This document shows positions 38,109 to 48,200 of a DNA stretch of 64,000 nucleotides, piece by piece. Under the pieces are notes generated by a model. The model had not been told where the DNA came from and ran no database searches. It saw only the letters and a program-made list of their open reading frames with translations. The translations under genes and the position numbers were made by a program. Source of the DNA: CALZKI01 sp045124055 (GTDB lineage: Bacteria > Bacillota > Clostridia > Lachnospirales > Lachnospiraceae); assembly GCA_045124055.1 (NCBI GenBank), contig JBGVKZ010000011.1:195092-259091 (forward strand), read 5' to 3'. The stretch's first letter is position 1. Each line of letters starts with the position of its first letter.

Positions 38109-39446
38109 ATGATGGAACAAAATGAAAAGAAGAAAAAACCCAACAAATTTTTAAAGGCAATCGGCGTATGTTTTTTAGGTCTTTTATTTGGATTCTTTGC
38201 GGCAACGGCTTTTTATGGTGCAGGAATTTTGTTGGATATTGCCAAGGAAAGTGAGTTTCTTTCTGAAAAGATTCCGATTCTATCTGCCCAGATAGAAAAT
38301 GAGGAAGATATAAAAGATACAAATGATTTGACGGAAAATTTGGATTCTACAAAGGTGGAAGAGGAAGATGTTCCGGAAGAGAGTGTCGTATTTTCTAACA
38401 CAGAAAGTCTGGAAAATACTGCAGTGAATATGGTCACAACGGTTACAGATGTATCCGAAATTGTGAAGGCTGTTATGCCAGCTATTGTTTCTATCATCAA
38501 TGAATATACTGTGATTGAAGATTATGGATATTTTGGTACTTACGAGGAGGAATATGCCGCCAGTGGTACAGGAATTATTGTAGGGGAAAATGATGCAGAA
38601 ATTATTCTGGTGACTAATTACCATGTGATTGAAGATGCAGACAGATTGGAAATTACTTTTGTAGATGGAAGTACTGCAGAAGCTATGGTAAAAGGAACGG
38701 ATGAGGAGATGGATTTGGCTATTCTAGCCATTGATAGTGCCAGTTTGTCAGAGGATACCAAGAAAAATATTGCGGTTGCAGTGTTAGGTGACTCAGATAA
38801 CTTGGAAGTTGGAGAACCTGCCATTGCCATAGGAAATGCATTGGGCTATGGGCAGTCTGTAACCACAGGTGTAATTAGTGCGGTAAATCGACAGATTGGT
38901 TTGGATACGGGAGATGAAATTCATGGTACATTTATCCAGACAGATGCTGCCATTAATCCGGGAAATTCCGGCGGTGCACTTTTGAATATGAAGGGGGAAG
39001 TTATCGGTATAAATTCCAGTAAAATCGGTGGTGAAGCTATCGAAGGTATGGGTTATGCTATTCCAATTACAGAGGCAATGCCAATTTTGGAGGACCTTAT
39101 GACAAAGGTTGTCAGAAATAAAGTGGCTCGAGAAGATAAGGGATATATTGGTATTTTGGGATATAGCTCTTATGATTATATGTATTTTAATGGCGGAGAT
39201 GTCCCTTATGGTGTATATGTAGATTCGGTATACGATGATAGTCCGGCTAAGGAAGCTGGGATTTTAGAGGGGGATATTATCACAAAATTTGGTGATTACA
39301 CGATTGAAACGATGACAGATTTAGAAAATGCCCTGTGGTATTATGCCAAAGGAGAAAGTGTTGTGGTGGAATTAAAGAGAATGGACAAAAAGGGCGTCTA
39401 TAAAAGTCACGTTACCACTTTGGTATTGGGCGAAGTGCAAAATTAA
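38109..39446 (+). CDS. htrA: Membrane-anchored HtrA/DegP-like serine protease with PDZ domain
   Basis: The 445-residue protein has an N-terminal membrane helix (about residues 14-36), an acidic linker and a trypsin-like S1C domain. The triad is His172 (NYHVIED), Asp202 (EEMDLAIL) and Ser287 (NPGNSGGAL). A PDZ domain (about 350-440) carries YGVYVDSVYDDSPAKEAGI and GDIITKFG. It degrades or quality-controls misfolded proteins at the outer face of the membrane. It follows glmS by 28 bp and precedes a ClpX-like gene, a small protein-quality-control group. Confidence 0.92.
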   Translation: MMEQNEKKKKPNKFLKAIGVCFLGLLFGFFAATAFYGAGILLDIAKESEFLSEKIPILSAQIENEEDIKDTNDLTENLDSTKVEEEDVPEESVVFSNTESLENTAVNMVTTVTDVSEIVKAVMPAIVSIINEYTVIEDYGYFGTYEEEYAASGTGIIVGENDAEIILVTNYHVIEDADRLEITFVDGSTAEAMVKGTDEEMDLAILAIDSASLSEDTKKNIAVAVLGDSDNLEVGEPAIAIGNALGYGQSVTTGVISAVNRQIGLDTGDEIHGTFIQTDAAINPGNSGGALLNMKGEVIGINSSKIGGEAIEGMGYAIPITEAMPILEDLMTKVVRNKVAREDKGYIGILGYSSYDYMYFNGGDVPYGVYVDSVYDDSPAKEAGILEGDIITKFGDYTIETMTDLENALWYYAKGESVVVELKRMDKKGVYKSHVTTLVLGEVQN

Positions 39447-39464
39447 AGTGTTTAAGGAGTACCT

Positions 39465-40979
39465 ATGAGCGAACAGGAAAAAAATGACGAATACGAAAAC
39501 GAATATGAAAATATTTGTATGTTATGTAGAAGACCGGAAAGTATTACCGGAAAAATGTTTAAATTATATCAAAATGTGTATATTTGCAACGATTGTATGC
39601 ACATGACAATGGATACTATGAGCCAGATGGATTATATGCCAGGCATTACTCCAATGGATAGTGTTGTTAAAGTGAAAAGGGACGAAGACGAAAAAGACGG
39701 TGAAGCCTTAGAAATAGAAGAGGATGAAGAAAAGGAAGGAGAAGAAAAAAAGGACGATAAAAAAGGTAAAAATGCTCCAAATTCTTTTCCTGGATTTCAC
39801 AATATCGGTTTTATCAACATTGGTGATTTTGGCGGTGGAGATGGTATTCCAAACAGACAGAGAATTAAGAAGAAAAAGAAAAGTAATACCCCACCATTTG
39901 AATTAAAGGATGTACCTTCACCACACCAGATTAAAGCCCAGCTTGATGAATATGTAGTTGGTCAGGAAAAGGCAAAGAAAATTATTTCTGTGGCGGTATA
40001 CAACCACTATAAACGTGTGGCAACTAATACAATGGACGAAATTGAAATTGAAAAATCCAATATTCTAATGTTAGGTCCAACCGGTTGCGGTAAAACTTAT
40101 TTAGTAAAAACCCTTGCACGTCTTTTAGATGTGCCTTTGGCGATAGCAGATGCCACTTCCTTGACAGAGGCTGGTTACATTGGTGATGATATTGAAAGTG
40201 TTATTTCCAAACTTTTGGCAGCTGCAGATAACGATGTAGAAAAAGCAGAGCGTGGCATTGTTTTTATTGATGAAATAGATAAAATCGCCAAAAAGAAAAG
40301 CACAAGTTCCCGTGATGTCAGCGGGGAATCGGTGCAGCAGGGACTTTTAAAACTGTTAGAAGGGGCGGAAGTGGAAGTGCCTGTTGGTGCAAACAGCAAA
40401 AATGCTATGGTACCACTGACTACAGTAAATACAAGAAATATTTTATTTATCTGTGGTGGAGCTTTCCCTGATTTAGAAGAGATTATTAAAGAACGTCTTA
40501 GAAAACAGGCGTCTATTGGTTTCCAGGCAGAATTGAAAGATAAATTTGACAAAGAAAAGAATCTTTTATCAAAAGTGACGATTGAAGATATTAAAAAATT
40601 TGGTATGATACCGGAATTTGTAGGCCGTTTGCCAATTCTTTGTGCCCTGGAAGGCTTAGATGAAGAAAAAATGGTACAGATTTTAAAAGAGCCAAAAAAT
40701 GCTATTTTGAAACAGTATCAGAAACTTTTAGAATTAGATGAAGTAAAATTGGAATTTGATGACGGTGCACTTTCGGCGATTGCGAAAAAAGCCCTGGAAA
40801 AAGATACGGGAGCTAGAGCCCTAAGAGCCATTATCGAAGAATTTATGCTGGATATTATGTATGAAATTCCAAAAGATGATAATATCGGTAAAGTAACCAT
40901 TACGAAAGAATACATCGAAGGAAATGGTGGTCCAATTATTGAAATCAGAAATCATCTGTTAGAAGACCATAACCAATAG
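39465..40979 (+). CDS. clpX: ClpX-like AAA+ unfoldase with extended acidic linker
   Basis: The 504-residue protein has an N-terminal zinc-binding domain (CMLC and CNDC). A linker of about 70 residues is rich in Glu, Lys and then Gly (EIEEDEEKEGEEKKDDKKGK, FGGGDG). The AAA+ core has Walker A GPTGCGKT (204-211), pore loop GYIG, Walker B GIVFIDEIDK and an IGF tripeptide at 351-353, which in ClpX docks to ClpP. Canonical ClpX is about 420 residues, so the linker is an insertion. No clpP is adjacent. This may be a second, specialised ClpX; the genome would need checking for the canonical gene. Confidence 0.85.
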   Translation: MSEQEKNDEYENEYENICMLCRRPESITGKMFKLYQNVYICNDCMHMTMDTMSQMDYMPGITPMDSVVKVKRDEDEKDGEALEIEEDEEKEGEEKKDDKKGKNAPNSFPGFHNIGFINIGDFGGGDGIPNRQRIKKKKKSNTPPFELKDVPSPHQIKAQLDEYVVGQEKAKKIISVAVYNHYKRVATNTMDEIEIEKSNILMLGPTGCGKTYLVKTLARLLDVPLAIADATSLTEAGYIGDDIESVISKLLAAADNDVEKAERGIVFIDEIDKIAKKKSTSSRDVSGESVQQGLLKLLEGAEVEVPVGANSKNAMVPLTTVNTRNILFICGGAFPDLEEIIKERLRKQASIGFQAELKDKFDKEKNLLSKVTIEDIKKFGMIPEFVGRLPILCALEGLDEEKMVQILKEPKNAILKQYQKLLELDEVKLEFDDGALSAIAKKALEKDTGARALRAIIEEFMLDIMYEIPKDDNIGKVTITKEYIEGNGGPIIEIRNHLLEDHNQ

Positions 40980-41059
40980 GAGTTAGTAAAAGAAACAGAA
41001 ACTTTCCGAGTAGAAGCACATAAACTATAAAGAGTACTCATGCATAGGACGGATTTTGT

Positions 41060-42757
41060 GTGACTTGTAAGGAAAAGATATTGTCGGAAGATTACTATGA
41101 TTTGATAACAGATTACCTGTTTACTGAGGAATTTAAGGAAGCAGAAGTTCCGGATTATTGTTATACAAAGATAGACGATAAGTATGGACTTGTGTATGTA
41201 AAAAGTGATGAAGTTCCGGCTATGAACGTGGCGACTTTTGGCTATTCCATTATTCCAAAGTTATATGGGCTGATGCAGGATTTTAATCAGATTCCTTTGA
41301 TAGAATCCAATATTACAAGAGTTCAACAACCGCCACTTTCTTTAACAGGAAGTGGCGTTATTCTTGCCTTTATTGATACGGGGATTTTGTGGAATAGAGA
41401 AGAATTTAAAGATAGGGCAGGAAATAGTCGTATCATAAATATTTGGGACCAAACCATACAGACAGGAAATGCACCTGAGGGATTTTTGTATGGAACAGAA
41501 TATACAAAAGAAGATATTGACAGAGCTATTCGTGGCGAGATTACCATAGAAACTACGGATGAAATCGGTCACGGGAGTGAACTTGCCTCTGTGGCGGCAG
41601 GCAGCAGCCTGGGAAATGGTCTTGAGTTTTTAGGGGCAGCACCATCTTCTATGATTGTGATGGTCAAATTAAAGCAGGCAAAACAGTATTTGCGTGATTA
41701 CTATCTGATTCCAGAGGGTGTACCCGCCTATTCGGAAGGCGATATTATGAATGCTGTAAACTATTGCAACAGACTGCAAATTTTATACCGAAAACCGATA
41801 GTCATTTGTTTAGGACTTGGTTCTTCTTATGGGAATCATACCGGAGATTTGCCATTACCTACTTATCTGGATAAAATCGCCAGTTTTCGTAATCGCAGCA
41901 TTGTTGTATGCACTGGAAACGAAGGAATGGCGGCTCATCATTACTATGGTGTGATAGAGAGACGACCGGACATTAGTACAGAAGCCTACGATGATGTAGA
42001 AATTAGTGTTGGAGCGAACGAAAGAGGTTTTATTTTAGAACTATGGGGAACGCTACCCAATGTATACTGGATTAGCATTCGTTCTCCAAGCGGAGAGGTG
42101 AGACAGGGATTTCGTCCAGGTTTTGGGCAAAGTCAGACGTACAGATTTATTTACGAAAGAACCATTGTTACCCTGGATACGATTTTGGTTGAGCCAGAAA
42201 GCGGGGAAGAATTGTTTTCGATGCGATTTGAAAATCCCCAAGAGGGAGTCTGGACGATTCGTGTCAGTCTGGTAGGGGATGCTAACGGAGGCAATTTCCA
42301 TATGTGGCTTCCGATTACACAGTTTTTGTCCTCGGAAACGGTTTTTTTGAAGCCAAATCCATATACTACCATTACAAACCCCGGCTATTCTAATTTGTCT
42401 TTGACGGTTGGCGGCTATGATACAGGAAATAATGGACTTTATTTCAGAACCGGTCGTGGATTTGCAAAAAATGGAGAAATTAAGCCGGATATTGTAGCAC
42501 CGGCTGTGAATATATCAACCTTAAAGGGATCCAGAAGCGGAACGTCCTATGCAGCAGCCTTATGTGCTGGGGCGGCGGCTCAGTTTTTTGAATGGGCGGT
42601 AACAGAAGAAAATGAACCATTAATTAGAAATCGGGAACTAAAAAATTATTTTATAAGAGGTGCTGTGCGTAAGCAGGATTTGAATTATCCAAATAGAGAA
42701 TGGGGATATGGAACTTTGGATATTCAGGGTGTGTTTGATGTGCTGGCCGGAATTTAG
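41060..42757 (+). CDS. S8 family serine peptidase (Csp-like subtilisin)
   Basis: The 565-residue protein has the subtilisin triad Asp106 (LAFIDTGI), His171 (EIGHGSELASVAAG) and Ser496 (SGTSYAAALCAGA). It starts CKEKILSEDYYDLI, resembling clostridial Csp-type S8 proteases related to those that process spore germination enzymes, and has a beta-rich insertion between His and Ser. GTG 41060 is used, with AGGACGG seven to twelve bases upstream. No signal peptide is seen, which fits the Csp group. It could act in germination or general proteolysis; the family is wide. Confidence 0.85.
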   Translation: MTCKEKILSEDYYDLITDYLFTEEFKEAEVPDYCYTKIDDKYGLVYVKSDEVPAMNVATFGYSIIPKLYGLMQDFNQIPLIESNITRVQQPPLSLTGSGVILAFIDTGILWNREEFKDRAGNSRIINIWDQTIQTGNAPEGFLYGTEYTKEDIDRAIRGEITIETTDEIGHGSELASVAAGSSLGNGLEFLGAAPSSMIVMVKLKQAKQYLRDYYLIPEGVPAYSEGDIMNAVNYCNRLQILYRKPIVICLGLGSSYGNHTGDLPLPTYLDKIASFRNRSIVVCTGNEGMAAHHYYGVIERRPDISTEAYDDVEISVGANERGFILELWGTLPNVYWISIRSPSGEVRQGFRPGFGQSQTYRFIYERTIVTLDTILVEPESGEELFSMRFENPQEGVWTIRVSLVGDANGGNFHMWLPITQFLSSETVFLKPNPYTTITNPGYSNLSLTVGGYDTGNNGLYFRTGRGFAKNGEIKPDIVAPAVNISTLKGSRSGTSYAAALCAGAAAQFFEWAVTEENEPLIRNRELKNYFIRGAVRKQDLNYPNREWGYGTLDIQGVFDVLAGI

Positions 42758-42775
42758 AAGATACAGGGAGACAAT

Positions 42776-43255
42776 ATGATTTACTTAGGAATTGTGGCAA
42801 TCATATTTTGCGTGGAATTAGTTATAAAAACGTGGGTTGAGAAAAAAGGAAAAATAGGTTCCACAAAAGAACTTTGTGGTGGTAAACTGTTACTTAAGAA
42901 ACATCATAACAAAGGTGCGATGTTAAATTTCGGAGAAAAAAAGCAAAAGCTGGTGGCTTTTATTTCCTTGATTTTAACATTATTCCTTACTTTAGCAGCG
43001 GTTTTATTTGGAGAAAAGGGAACGAAACTATTAAAAGTCGGATTAGCGATGGTGTTAGGAGGAGCTTATAGTAATACTTATGATAGGCTTTTTAGAACGT
43101 ATGTGGTGGACTACGTAAGCTTTGGTGTAAAAAATCAGAGATTTCGAAGAATTATTTTCAATTTATCGGATTTTTGTATTATGATTGGAGCTATTTTGGT
43201 AGTCATAGGAGGAATAGGCAATGAAGATATCAGCAAAGGGCAGATATGCGGTTAG
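42776..43255 (+). CDS. lspA: Signal peptidase II-like membrane protein
   Basis: The 159-residue protein has four membrane helices and the two catalytic aspartate motifs of lipoprotein signal peptidases in divergent form: GGAYSNTYDRLFRTYVVDYV and FNLSDFCI. It also keeps the early KHHNKGAMLNFG block, equivalent to the N-G-A-F region of LspA. It would remove signal peptides from prolipoproteins. Sequence divergence suggests it could be a second copy. It overlaps the Rrf2 regulator gene by 35 bp. Confidence 0.78.
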   Translation: MIYLGIVAIIFCVELVIKTWVEKKGKIGSTKELCGGKLLLKKHHNKGAMLNFGEKKQKLVAFISLILTLFLTLAAVLFGEKGTKLLKVGLAMVLGGAYSNTYDRLFRTYVVDYVSFGVKNQRFRRIIFNLSDFCIMIGAILVVIGGIGNEDISKGQICG

Positions 43256-43664
43256 AGTTATGGTGGACTTAGCGGTTCACAATGACGGAACTTATCAGAA
43301 TGTAAAGCAGATTGCAGAAAGACAGGGCATTTCGGAAAAGTATTTAGAGCAGATTATTGCGGTACTCAATAAAGCAGGCTTTGTCAAAAGTGTACGTGGT
43401 GCACAAGGAGGATATCGCCTTGCTAATTCTCCGGAAGAAATTACGGTTGGTATGATTTTACGACTGACAGAAGGAAGTTTAAGTCCTGTGGCTTGTGTTA
43501 ACGGTGTAGACGAAGGAGAATGCACCAGATGTGTGCAATGCGAAACCATAGATGTGTGGAAGGATTTAGCCGACGCCATCAATCAGGTAGTAGACTCTTT
43601 TACCATCGCGGAATTAGCCCAAAAACAGATAGAACGAAACAAACAAAAAGAACCGTCAGCTTAG
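43221..43664 (+). CDS. Rrf2 family transcriptional regulator
   Basis: The 147-residue protein starts MKISAKGRYAVRVMVDLA and has a winged helix with GISEKYLEQIIAVLNKAGFVKSVRG, typical of Rrf2/IscR proteins. Cysteines in ACVNGVDEGECTRCVQC are placed where IscR or NsrR ligate an iron-sulfur cluster, so redox or iron-sulfur sensing is likely. GGAGG lies before ATG 43221, inside the end of the lspA-like gene. No isc or suf genes are in the window, so the regulon is unknown. Confidence 0.92.
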   Translation: MKISAKGRYAVRVMVDLAVHNDGTYQNVKQIAERQGISEKYLEQIIAVLNKAGFVKSVRGAQGGYRLANSPEEITVGMILRLTEGSLSPVACVNGVDEGECTRCVQCETIDVWKDLADAINQVVDSFTIAELAQKQIERNKQKEPSA

Positions 43665-43681
43665 GCTGAAGGCTCTTTTTT
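43650..43681. terminator. Bidirectional terminator between Rrf2 and MATE genes
   Basis: GAACCGTCAGC and GCTGAAGGCTC pair with two mismatches around TTAG and are followed by a seven-T tract. It serves the convergent genes and overlaps both stop regions. Confidence 0.75.
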
Positions 43682-45019
43682 TAATAGCTTTCTCATAATA
43701 CAAAGTAGACAAATCAAATGTACAGAACCGGTCAATACCCAGGAAATTGGATAAGAAATATAAATGTTTTGAAGACTTGGAAAGGCTTTGAAAATTGTAA
43801 AAATCCAAAGAACCCTAAATCCACAAGCACCCAGAAGGGATACGACCATAGGGATAAAGGAACGACCAAGTCCTCGTAAGCAACCAACCAAAACGTCCAT
43901 AATTCCACAGGTAAAATAAGTGGAAAAAATAATTTCCATTCGAATCAGACCATATTTTATAGCCTGAGCATCGGAGGTATAGATTCTAAGTAACTGTTTT
44001 CCAAACAGAATAAAGAAGAATCCCATAATTCCGCCCACCAGCGTAACCAAAGCGATGTTCAAAAGAATAACTTTTTTGATACGTTTATACTGTTTTCCAC
44101 CATAATTTTGGCTGGTAAAGGTAAGGGCAGTTTGGTGAACTGCGTTCATCGCATTATATACAAAGCCTTCCAAATTGCTGCAAGCCGTATTTCCTGCCAT
44201 AGCCAGTGAACCAAAGGTGTTAATGGAAGATTGAATTAAAACGTTGGAAATTGAGAAAATAGCTCCCTGTAATCCTGCCGGCAAACCAATTTTTACCATT
44301 TTCAGCAGCTTATCGCCTTTGATACTAAGCTTTTTCATTGATAGGTGACAATAGCCCTCTGTTTTCATAAGACAACGCACAATCAGATAGGCAGAAAGTA
44401 CTTGGGAAAGCACGGTAGCAAGAGCTACACCGGTAACGCCCATATGTAATTTTATTACAAAAAATAGATTGAGAATGACGTTCAAAATTCCGGCAATGAA
44501 CAAATATGCCAAAGGTCGTTTGGTATCTCCTATGGCACGTAAAATAGCACTGCCAAAGTTATATAAAAGTACTACCGGCATACCCAGAAAGTAAACCCGC
44601 ATATAGCTAACCGCCATAGGTAGTACATCATCAGGGGTTCCCATCAAGGTCAAAATAGGTTTCGATAATAGAAAACCTACAAAGGCTAAAAATATACCAC
44701 TTAGCACACTAATTAGGATGGCAGTATGTACGGTTTCCTGACAGTCATTTTCCAATTTTGCCGCAAAAAAATGTGCCACCAAAACGTTAGCACCAACGGA
44801 AAGCCCCATAAATAAATTTATAAGCAAATTGATTAGTGAACTGGTAGAACCAACAGCCGCAAGAGCCGTAGGACCTTCGGCATGACCGACCACAATCATA
44901 TCTGCAGCATTAAATAAAAGTTGCAAAATACCCGAAAGCATAAGTGGAAGGGCAAAAATCAGTATTTTATACAGTAGTGGCCCGTGACACATATCCAATT
45001 CGTATTTTTTCGTACTCAT
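43661..45019 (-). CDS. MATE family efflux transporter
   Basis: The roughly 452-residue protein has 12 hydrophobic segments in two similar halves, typical of MATE/NorM-DinF exporters. Examples are LMLSGILQLLFNAADMIVVG near the start and the matching VKIGLPAGLQGAIFSISNV in the second half. It would export drugs or metabolites using an ion gradient. The frame extends to 45064, but the ATG at 45019 follows GAGGG and begins MSTKKYELDM. Substrate unknown. It is divergent from the GGDEF gene. Confidence 0.9.
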   Translation of the reverse strand: MSTKKYELDMCHGPLLYKILIFALPLMLSGILQLLFNAADMIVVGHAEGPTALAAVGSTSSLINLLINLFMGLSVGANVLVAHFFAAKLENDCQETVHTAILISVLSGIFLAFVGFLLSKPILTLMGTPDDVLPMAVSYMRVYFLGMPVVLLYNFGSAILRAIGDTKRPLAYLFIAGILNVILNLFFVIKLHMGVTGVALATVLSQVLSAYLIVRCLMKTEGYCHLSMKKLSIKGDKLLKMVKIGLPAGLQGAIFSISNVLIQSSINTFGSLAMAGNTACSNLEGFVYNAMNAVHQTALTFTSQNYGGKQYKRIKKVILLNIALVTLVGGIMGFFFILFGKQLLRIYTSDAQAIKYGLIRMEIIFSTYFTCGIMDVLVGCLRGLGRSFIPMVVSLLGACGFRVLWIFTIFKAFPSLQNIYISYPISWVLTGSVHLICLLCIMRKLLKKEPSA

Positions 45020-45231
45020 AAATACACCCTCTTTAAGTCTATAATAGACATTTTTTTCTCCCAATTCTTAGTGTAGCATACTTTTTTTTAATAAGATTTA
45101 ACATTTTATACAAAAAACAAGAAAAAGACTAGGAAAGTATGTGCAAAATGTGGTAAAATAGTTCTAAATCGTGGGGAACCTGGCAAATAGGGTTAAAATG
45201 ATGGGGAATGTATTATTGGAGGTTACACGGC

Positions 45232-48200
45232 ATGACGAATGAAGACAAGAATTATATGCTAAGTTATATGAAGACCTTACACGACAGAAGTCTGCAGGGT
45301 GGGTGTAATGTAGTATTGATTAAGAACACCAATAAAATTAACATTGCAAAGACCGAAATAGTGGAAATGCTGTCTGAAGAATATGCTTCCAGAATTTTTT
45401 ATTATTCTTTTGAGCCAAATAAAATGGTAGAAGTGTATGCTCCGTTTTTAGCCATTATGGAACAGTTAATCGACATTCAGGCAATTATGCCACAGAGCCT
45501 TGTGAAAGAGGTTGGTGTCTATAAGTTACATGAAACTTTGTATGAAAGCTATTTTGCTACCGGAAAATGTGGAAGAATTGAAGAAGCTTTCTTTTCAGAA
45601 GTGAAATTTGAAAAAGAAAAGATACCAAAAGAAATTGCTAAAATGCTAGCATATTTGTGTGGTGACCAAGATATTTATATTGTGTTGAACCGTATCAATT
45701 ATGCCAGTGCTTCTACGCTTGAACTTTTAGATTATATTTTAGGAAATCCGGAATGTCACCATATCCGTATTCTTGCCTTTAAAAATGAGAGTGGCAAATC
45801 CCGTGGTTTTGAAGTGGATTATCACAAGAAATTTGAGGAAGATTGTGGGAAGCGAAATTGCCTGTTTGAATGGGCAGCCGATGGCAATGAAGTGGAGACA
45901 GCCATTGAAAACAGCTTTGTTTTTCATGTGGAAGATATTGAAATCTATTTAAGACACAGTTTTAATATGTTTTCACTATTTGCTTTTGATGAGGCACGTT
46001 ATTTTCTGGATTCTATTTATGAAAAGGTACAGATTGAAAAGGTAAATATCACAAAATCCCAAGAAGTCAGGCTGTATACCCAGTTAATTACATTGGCGGT
46101 ATTACAAGGAGACTGTGCCCACGCACTTTTAATTGCGGAAAATATGCATCAGTTAAGTTTTCATATGGATGACTGGAACGTGGAGTATGGGTACAATTAT
46201 TTGCTGGCTCTTGCCAATATGCACAGTGGAAAAATTAAAACTGCAAGCGAAAATGCTAAGATTTGTATTGCTATTGCGAAAGAACAGAACAATGAATTCC
46301 ACACCTTTAGAGCCAATATGTTGTATTTAATGAGTCTGATGTCAGGTTTCCACAATATCCTGATTTCTTTTACAGATGTTCCAGTGGAGGAAGAATTACT
46401 AGAGCTATGTAGAAAATATGGTTATTACAACCATTTGGCACATATTTATGTATATTGTTACGATAATGACATCAACAATTATAGTGATGTACGTTGCGTA
46501 GAAGAAGAGATGCCGCACTTTAATAAAGGTATCGAAATCGGAGAAATGTTAGGAAATGACCAGTTCTTAACAGAGGCTTATCGAAAGAGAATTATGCTTG
46601 CCTCATATAGTGGTAATCGTCAGATTGTTACATATTTTTATGAAAAAGATATGATGATTGCCAAACGATGCGGAAATCGTTTTGAGGAGGCAATGGTCTA
46701 TAATGGTCTTGGCTACAATTTCTGTGGTAGTGAAGACTATGCCCAGGCAAACAGGTATTTCAATTTGGCAATGGAAATTTTCCATGAATTAGGGCTTGGG
46801 GATTATATTAGCGAAACTTTCTACAATATGGCGATTAATGCGATTATGGCAGAGGAATATGATAATGCCAGTTTATATATTGAAAAAGTATTAGCACTTT
46901 TAAATATGAATAAGAAAAATAGTCTTCGTGTCTGCAATATATCGAAACTGATGGGACTTGCCGCGTTAGCCTCTTTCTATCAGGGGAGAGTATACAATAC
47001 AAGGAATTATCTGGTGAAAACCGGACAATTCTTAGACCATATCGTAGACAGTGATGTAGATGAATATGATAACTATTTGTGGGACGATGACTTGTTCCTA
47101 TATTTCCTTTGTAAAGCTTTATTGGCAAATTACAGTGGAGAATATGAACAGGCTATGAAATTGTATCCAAGAGCAGAAAAGTATATGGAACGCTCAAAAG
47201 GAAATTATTTTCTTTCCTATCCACAGTATTGTACGGCAAAAATGTATACTCTTTATAAACTGGGCAGAATGGAAGAAAGACAAGAATTAGCGGAAAAATA
47301 TCAGAAGTTCTGTCAGGAGAATTTCTATATGAGACACTTACAGTCTTTACAGCGTATTCTGATTGACCCGGAAAATAGAACGAATATGAGCAACAGCACT
47401 CTAACTTGTCCGATTATGGAGCAGGTGTGCGAGGCAGAAAGAATTCGCTATGTTGAAAGAGAAGCGAAAGCCAGAAAAAAAGAGATTCAGTTCTTTACCT
47501 TATTCCAGAATTTGCTTGGACGAACCGACGGAAATATGGCAGAAAGATTGGATAATTTGCTTTCCGCGTTTACCAGCAACTATAACTTAGACGGTATTTT
47601 GCTTATTTACTTAAATGGTCAGTCCAGACAAGTAGTTTATCAAGATGGTGCAAGAAGACTTACAGATAAGGTCTTAGATGCGGTGATTAAATTCTTTGAA
47701 GAAAAGCGAAGCGGTTTTGCCATTTCTAAATTTAGTGGAAATTACAAAGATTACAGAAAAATCTTTGAATTACTATTTGGAGAGCAGATTTTCTCTATGA
47801 TTGGCGTTCCGATTTTTGCCAATGAGAAATTGTCCGCTGTATTTGTTACCTATACAAAGACAAGGGAAAACTGGAATTCTTCTACGGATAGATATGTATT
47901 AACTGATTATGATTTGGAAATGTATACTTATTTATTCCGTCAGGTGATGGACGCTATTAAGAAGTGGGAGGCCGATGAAGAAATCGACAGAATGAACCAT
48001 TTGTTAAGACAGCAGGCGGTTACCGATGAATTGACTGGCCTTTATAACAGACAAGGTTACTATTCTACGATGCGTTCTATTGTGGCAAGTAAGGAAGAAC
48101 GTGACAAGAACTATGCCTTTGTATACATCGATTTGGACCACTTTAAATATTATAATGATGTTTTTGGTCATCATGTAGGCGATGCCATTTTAGTAAAATT

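Noticed and set aside
45120..45231. A riboswitch or MraZ-type repeat upstream of the GGDEF gene.
   Set aside because: GTGGGG-like pieces occur, but no conserved aptamer core or regular spacing is visible.
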